9,100 nucleotides of DNA from Deltaproteobacteria bacterium. GTDB lineage: Bacteria; Desulfobacterota; Syntrophia; Syntrophales; UBA2192. The DNA lies in assembly GCA_026388445.1 (NCBI GenBank), contig JAPLJU010000241.1:1-9100 (forward strand), written 5' to 3'. Shown here piece after piece: positions 5,703 to 9,100 of this stretch (position 1 is its first letter; each line of letters starts with the position of its first letter). Both the position numbers and the translations under genes were made by a program. The notes beneath the pieces are model-generated. The model was not told where the DNA came from and did no database searches. It worked only from the letters and a program-made list of their open reading frames with translations.

Positions 5703-7607
5703 GTGGGTGTGACAACGAACATCCCGCCCCACAATCTGGGCGAGGTCGTGGACGGGACGATCGCCCTTGTTCGAAACCCCGAGATCACCATTCAGCAGCT
5801 TCTCAAGCACGTCCAGGGACCGGATTTCCCGACGGCCGGCTTCATCAACGGCCGCGAAGGCATCATCCAGGCCTACACGACGGGGCGGGGGTCGATTCGG
5901 ATGAGGGCCAGGGCACTCATTGAGCGCAACGCCCGCAGCGACCGGGAGAGTATTATCATCACGGAGATTCCCTACCAGGTCAACAAGGCCAATCTCATTG
6001 AAAAGATCTCCGATCTCGTCAGGGACAAGAAGATCACGGGCATTGCCGACCTTCGTGACGAATCGGACCGCGATGGCATCCGCATCGTTGTCGACCTGCG
6101 GAAGGACGAGGTGGCGGGTATCGTGCTGAACCAGCTTTTCAAACACACCCAGATGGAGTCCACCTTCGGGATCATCATGCTGGCCATCGACAACGGTCAG
6201 CCCAGGATTTTCAACCTCAAGGAGCTCCTCCAGCGGTTCGTCGACTTCCGGAAGGAGGTCGTCACCAAACGGACGGTCTTCGAGTTGGCGAAGGCGAGCG
6301 AGCGGGCCCACATCCTCGAGGGCCTGATCAAGGCGCTGGAAAATATCGACCGGGTGATCGCGGTCATCAAGGCCTCGAAGAACCCCGAGGAGGCCGCAAC
6401 AGCCCTGATGGCAAAGTTCGGCCTCACAGAGGTTCAGGCAAAGGCCATCTTGGACATGAGGCTCCAACGATTGACCAACCTCGAACAACGGAAAATCATC
6501 GAGGAATATGAAGGGCTGATCAAATTAATCAACCGATTGAAGACCATCCTTGCCAGCCAACGACTCCTTCTCAACGTGATCAAAGAGGAACTCGTCGCCG
6601 TCCGGGATACCTACGGAGACGAGAGGCGTACGGAGATTGTGGAGGCCACGCCGGAGATCAAGGTGGAAGACCTCATTGCCGAAGAAGACATGGTCGTCAC
6701 GATCACCCACACCGGGTATATCAAGAGGAACCCGATCAGTCTCTATCGAAGTCAGCATCGGGGTGGAAAGGGGAAAGTGGGGATCCAGATGAAAGAGGAA
6801 GACTTTGTCGAGGATCTCTTCATCGCTTCCACCCATGATTACATCCTCTTCTTCACCGATGCCGGGAAGATCCATTGGATGAAGGTCCATGAACTCCCGC
6901 AGGCCGGCCGTCTCACCCGGGGCAAAGCCATTGTCAATCTTCTCAACCTCAGTTCCCAGGAGAAGGTGACGACGATCCTCTCCCTCAAGGACTTCGCCCC
7001 AGGGAAGTTCATCACCTTTATGACCAAAAGAGGAGTGATTAAAAAGTCGGCACTCGAAGCCTACAGCAACCCCCGGGTTGGCGGGATCATTGCTATTAAC
7101 CTGGATGAAGGAGATGAGCTCATCTCGACCAAACTGACCAATGGCGAACAGCATCTCTTCATCGGGACAAAATTGGGAAAGGCCATCCATTTCCCTGAGA
7201 CTCAGATCAGAGAATTAAGCCGAACAGCTCGGGGAATAAAGGGGGTAAGAATCTCAAAAGAGGATGAGGTCGTGGGGATGGAAGTGGTCTCCCCTCACAC
7301 TCAGATCTTGACAGTCACAGCAAATGGTTATGGAAAACGGTCTCAGGCATCTGAATATCGGATTCAGAATAGGGGAGGATCGGGTATCTTTACCGTGAAG
7401 AGGACTCAAAAGACAGGAGATGTCGTGAGCATCAAGACCGTAGCCGATGAAGATGAGTTAATGCTCATATCGGATCAGGGGAAGATCATCCGTTTACGGG
7501 CCGTCGATATCCCTGTCCAGGGAAGAAGCACACAGGGGGTGAGGCTGATCACGATCGAAGAGGGGGAGCGAGTCGTCGCTGTAGCGAGATTGGCAGAGAA
7601 GGAGTGA
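5703..7607 (+). CDS. gyrA: DNA gyrase subunit A, C-terminal portion (frame-shifted from its start)
   Basis: This frame carries the rest of GyrA. The homologous reading can be followed upstream to about 5676 (LLNGTSGIAVG). The GTG at 5703 is only the first formal start codon, not a natural beginning. Conserved blocks include TNIPPHNLGEV, the tower and coiled-coil region with the conserved AILDMRLQRLTNLE near 6440-6485, and a C-terminal beta-pinwheel that wraps DNA. The pinwheel has a GyrA-box-like QHRGGKG at about 6750-6770 and a degenerate blade motif, QNRGGSG. The end, VAVARLAEKE, has no acidic tail. Codon style changes along the gene: before about 6450 it is GC-rich with nearly all CAG and AAG; after that CAA, CGA, TTG, TTA and AAA appear. 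The 3' part may come from a different genome. The TGA stop is at 7605-7607; an AT-rich spacer and a second dnaA follow. Confidence 0.9.
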   Translation: MGVTTNIPPHNLGEVVDGTIALVRNPEITIQQLLKHVQGPDFPTAGFINGREGIIQAYTTGRGSIRMRARALIERNARSDRESIIITEIPYQVNKANLIEKISDLVRDKKITGIADLRDESDRDGIRIVVDLRKDEVAGIVLNQLFKHTQMESTFGIIMLAIDNGQPRIFNLKELLQRFVDFRKEVVTKRTVFELAKASERAHILEGLIKALENIDRVIAVIKASKNPEEAATALMAKFGLTEVQAKAILDMRLQRLTNLEQRKIIEEYEGLIKLINRLKTILASQRLLLNVIKEELVAVRDTYGDERRTEIVEATPEIKVEDLIAEEDMVVTITHTGYIKRNPISLYRSQHRGGKGKVGIQMKEEDFVEDLFIASTHDYILFFTDAGKIHWMKVHELPQAGRLTRGKAIVNLLNLSSQEKVTTILSLKDFAPGKFITFMTKRGVIKKSALEAYSNPRVGGIIAINLDEGDELISTKLTNGEQHLFIGTKLGKAIHFPETQIRELSRTARGIKGVRISKEDEVVGMEVVSPHTQILTVTANGYGKRSQASEYRIQNRGGSGIFTVKRTQKTGDVVSIKTVADEDELMLISDQGKIIRLRAVDIPVQGRSTQGVRLITIEEGERVVAVARLAEKE

Positions 7608-7664
7608 ATTTTAAATCGCTAAAAAAAATACTTGAATTTTTTAAAAAATAGATTTATTATTTAC
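7608..7664. other. AT-rich spacer between gyrA and the second dnaA
   Basis: This 57-bp stretch is overwhelmingly A and T and includes a perfect 14-bp palindrome, ATTTTTTAAAAAAT, at 7636-7649. No DnaA box, GC-rich terminator hairpin or Shine-Dalgarno sequence is visible. It contrasts sharply with the GC-rich left half of the window. It might be a promoter region or an unwinding-prone stretch, but nothing in it settles the question. Confidence 0.4.
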
Positions 7665-7766
7665 ATGGTAGCCTTAGAAAGGGTTTTTCCTCAAATATTT
7701 GCCCCTCTTGAGTAAGTCGGTCAACAGAATTTCGACATTTGGATCAAACCGATTCGCTTCATCTCC
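7665..7766 (+). pseudogene. dnaA: N-terminal domain I remnant of the second dnaA, interrupted by TAA
   Basis: In the same frame as the downstream dnaA, reading from ATG 7665 gives 16 codons ending in PLE, then TAA at 7713-7715, then VGQQNFDIWIKPIRFIS running straight into the open frame at 7767. The segment after the stop is unmistakable DnaA domain I (compare KVTQQNFETWISPLK in the first copy), so the true coding region extends upstream of 7767. Family sequences usually have Lys at the stop position, so a single A-to-T change (AAA to TAA) would explain it. No ribosome binding site is visible before 7665, so that start is tentative. Confidence 0.6.
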
Positions 7767-9008
7767 ATGGATGGAGAAATAGTGGAGTTAGAGGTTCCAA
7801 ACCGATTCTTCAAAGAGTGGATCAATGAACACTATTCACCTCATATAAAAGAGGCTTTCTCCTTCTTAACTCAAAAGCCTTGTCATCTCCAATTCCAAAT
7901 CAGAAGTGAAAAAATGAATGAAAAAGAACCAATTTCCTCACTTTTACCCAGTTATGAAACGCAGGCCCTTCCTTCTTTTCAGCCGATCTCCAATCCAAAG
8001 TATACGTTTGATCATTTTGTGGTGGGGGCGAGTAATCAATTTGCTAATGCTGCTTGTTTGGCAGTCGCCAATTTACCAGCCAAGAATTACAATCCACTCT
8101 TTATCTATGGAGGGGTAGGGTTGGGAAAGACCCATCTCCTTCACGCTATTGCCAACCATATCCTACAACATCGCGTTCTGCCAGATGCGAAGAAGATCTG
8201 CTATATCTCTTCTGAAGAGTTCACTAATGAATTGATTAATTCAATCCGCTATGAGAAGATGGATGAGTTCCGAAATAAATTTAGAAGAATGGACATCTTG
8301 CTGATCGACGACATTCAATTTATCGCCGGTAAAGAGAGGACCCAAGCCGAATTCTTCCACACCTTCAACTCTCTCTATGAAGCACGAAAACAAATTGTTG
8401 TCACCAGTGATAAGTTTCCAAAGGATATCCCTAATTTTGAAGAGCGACTTCGATCTCGGTTTGAATGGGGCTTGATCGCCGATATTCAACCTCCGGATAT
8501 TGAAACCAAGGTCGCCATTTTAAGAAAGAAAGCAGAAATTGAAAACATTTCTATTCCCAATGATGTTGCCTTCTTTCTGGCATCACAGATTGATTCCAAT
8601 ATCCGAATGTTAGAAGGATCTCTCATCCGAATCGGTGCCTTCGCTTCTCTCACCAAAACGCCCATTGATATCCAATTGGCAAAAGAAGTCTTAAAAAATA
8701 TTATCAAACCCAAGGAGGAGTTGATCTCCATCGATACAATTCAAAAAGTGGTGGCCAGCTTTTACAATATCAAAATTTCAGATTTAAAGGTAAAACGAAA
8801 ATCTAAGGGATATTTGATCCCAAGACAGATTGCCATGTACCTTTCTCGAAAATTAACGAATGCCTCGTTGCTTGAAATTGGGGATAAATTTGGAGGGAAA
8901 GATCATTCGACAGTGATCCACTCCATCAAAAAAGTGGAAGAAAGAATATCCAAGGAACCTCCCTTTAAAGAAATAGTAGAAAATTTGTATGGCCAAATTA
9001 AATCATAA
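7767..9008 (+). CDS. dnaA: Second DnaA replication initiator homologue (N-terminus interrupted)
   Basis: From the first available ATG this frame gives 413 residues. Homology continues upstream to 7716, where an in-frame TAA at 7713 cuts it off, so 7767 is an internal Met with no ribosome binding site before it. The rest is a full DnaA: the end of domain I (VPNRFFKEWI), a linker, AAA+ domain III with Walker A GGVGLGKT at 115-122 (Lys121) and Walker B LLIDD at 178-182, and domain IV with PRQIAMYLSRKLTN and GGKDHSTVI at 376-384. By eye the core is about two-thirds identical to the first DnaA, but the two differ widely at synonymous positions, so this is no recent duplicate. GC is about 40% and falls lower near the 3' end, unlike the first copy. 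Having dnaA after gyrA is unusual. It could be a divergent paralogue, a transferred gene, or the dnaA of a second organism in a chimeric contig. Confidence 0.9.
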   Translation: MDGEIVELEVPNRFFKEWINEHYSPHIKEAFSFLTQKPCHLQFQIRSEKMNEKEPISSLLPSYETQALPSFQPISNPKYTFDHFVVGASNQFANAACLAVANLPAKNYNPLFIYGGVGLGKTHLLHAIANHILQHRVLPDAKKICYISSEEFTNELINSIRYEKMDEFRNKFRRMDILLIDDIQFIAGKERTQAEFFHTFNSLYEARKQIVVTSDKFPKDIPNFEERLRSRFEWGLIADIQPPDIETKVAILRKKAEIENISIPNDVAFFLASQIDSNIRMLEGSLIRIGAFASLTKTPIDIQLAKEVLKNIIKPKEELISIDTIQKVVASFYNIKISDLKVKRKSKGYLIPRQIAMYLSRKLTNASLLEIGDKFGGKDHSTVIHSIKKVEERISKEPPFKEIVENLYGQIKS

Positions 9009-9100
9009 ACCCCACTTATTTAAGTTGTTTAAAATGACGTTGAAATATTGTGAATGGATGATGATAAGAGAGAGGATAAAAGGATCAAATTAAAAAAGAG
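9009..9100. other. AT-rich sequence after the second dnaA
   Basis: These 92 bases to the window edge are AT-rich. An ATG at 9054 opens a short frame (MDDDKREDKRIKLKK) that is still open at the edge, but it has no ribosome binding site or recognisable similarity and is not called as a gene. TATTGTGAATGG near 9047-9058 is only a poor DnaA-box match. No terminator hairpin is evident. If the second dnaA belongs to another origin region, dnaN could follow beyond the window. Confidence 0.3.

Noticed and set aside
5652..6488. 278-codon open frame on the - strand within gyrA
   Set aside because: It overlaps conserved gyrA coding sequence on the other strand and shows no independent gene signals.
7636..7649. 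ATTTTTTAAAAAAT palindrome as a transcription terminator
   Set aside because: The stem is only A and T with no loop or GC base, so a stable intrinsic terminator is unlikely.
9054..9100. Possible start of a gene running off the right edge (MDDDKREDKRIKLKK)
   Set aside because: Only 15 codons are visible, with no ribosome binding site and no recognisable similarity; the open frame may be chance in AT-rich DNA.

Overview
The window is a chromosomal replication-origin neighbourhood from a bacterium. Every gene encodes core replication or topology machinery: dnaA (86-1441), a compact origin (1442-1620), dnaN (1621-2739), gyrB (2762-5170), gyrA in two out-of-frame pieces (5290-5682 and 5703-7607), and a second, clearly different dnaA (coding stretch 7767-9008, with an upstream remnant from 7665). 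All are on the + strand. The order dnaA-dnaN-gyrB-gyrA without recF, the long (about 800-residue) Gram-negative-type GyrB and the protein sequences suggest a deltaproteobacterium (Desulfobacterota in the broad sense). That placement is inferred from layout and style, not from a search.

Region by region: bases 1-85 carry DnaA-box-like sites just before a TTG-started dnaA. The dnaA-dnaN gap looks like a textbook basal origin: DnaA boxes, a short GC-rich spacer, CTA repeats (the DnaA-trio pattern) and an AT-rich unwinding stretch. dnaN and gyrB follow closely and look intact. DnaA would open the origin, the beta clamp (DnaN) would tether the polymerase, and gyrase (GyrA2GyrB2) would relieve the resulting supercoils.

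The right-hand third is irregular. gyrA keeps its catalytic Tyr122 but then loses about 109 bp (about 36-38 codons) and changes frame. From about position 6450 the codon style of gyrA drifts from GC-rich to mixed. After the gyrA stop comes an AT-rich spacer and a second dnaA at roughly 40% GC by eye. Its protein core is about two-thirds identical to the first DnaA, and its N-terminal domain I is interrupted by an in-frame TAA.

There are two readings. One is a real chromosome with two divergent initiator genes bracketing dnaN-gyrB-gyrA. The other is a contig in which two related genomes were joined inside conserved gyrA sequence. The composition switch inside one gene, together with two inactivating lesions in essential genes, makes the chimera or low-quality assembly reading the more likely one. 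No mobile element, CRISPR array, tRNA or rRNA was seen.
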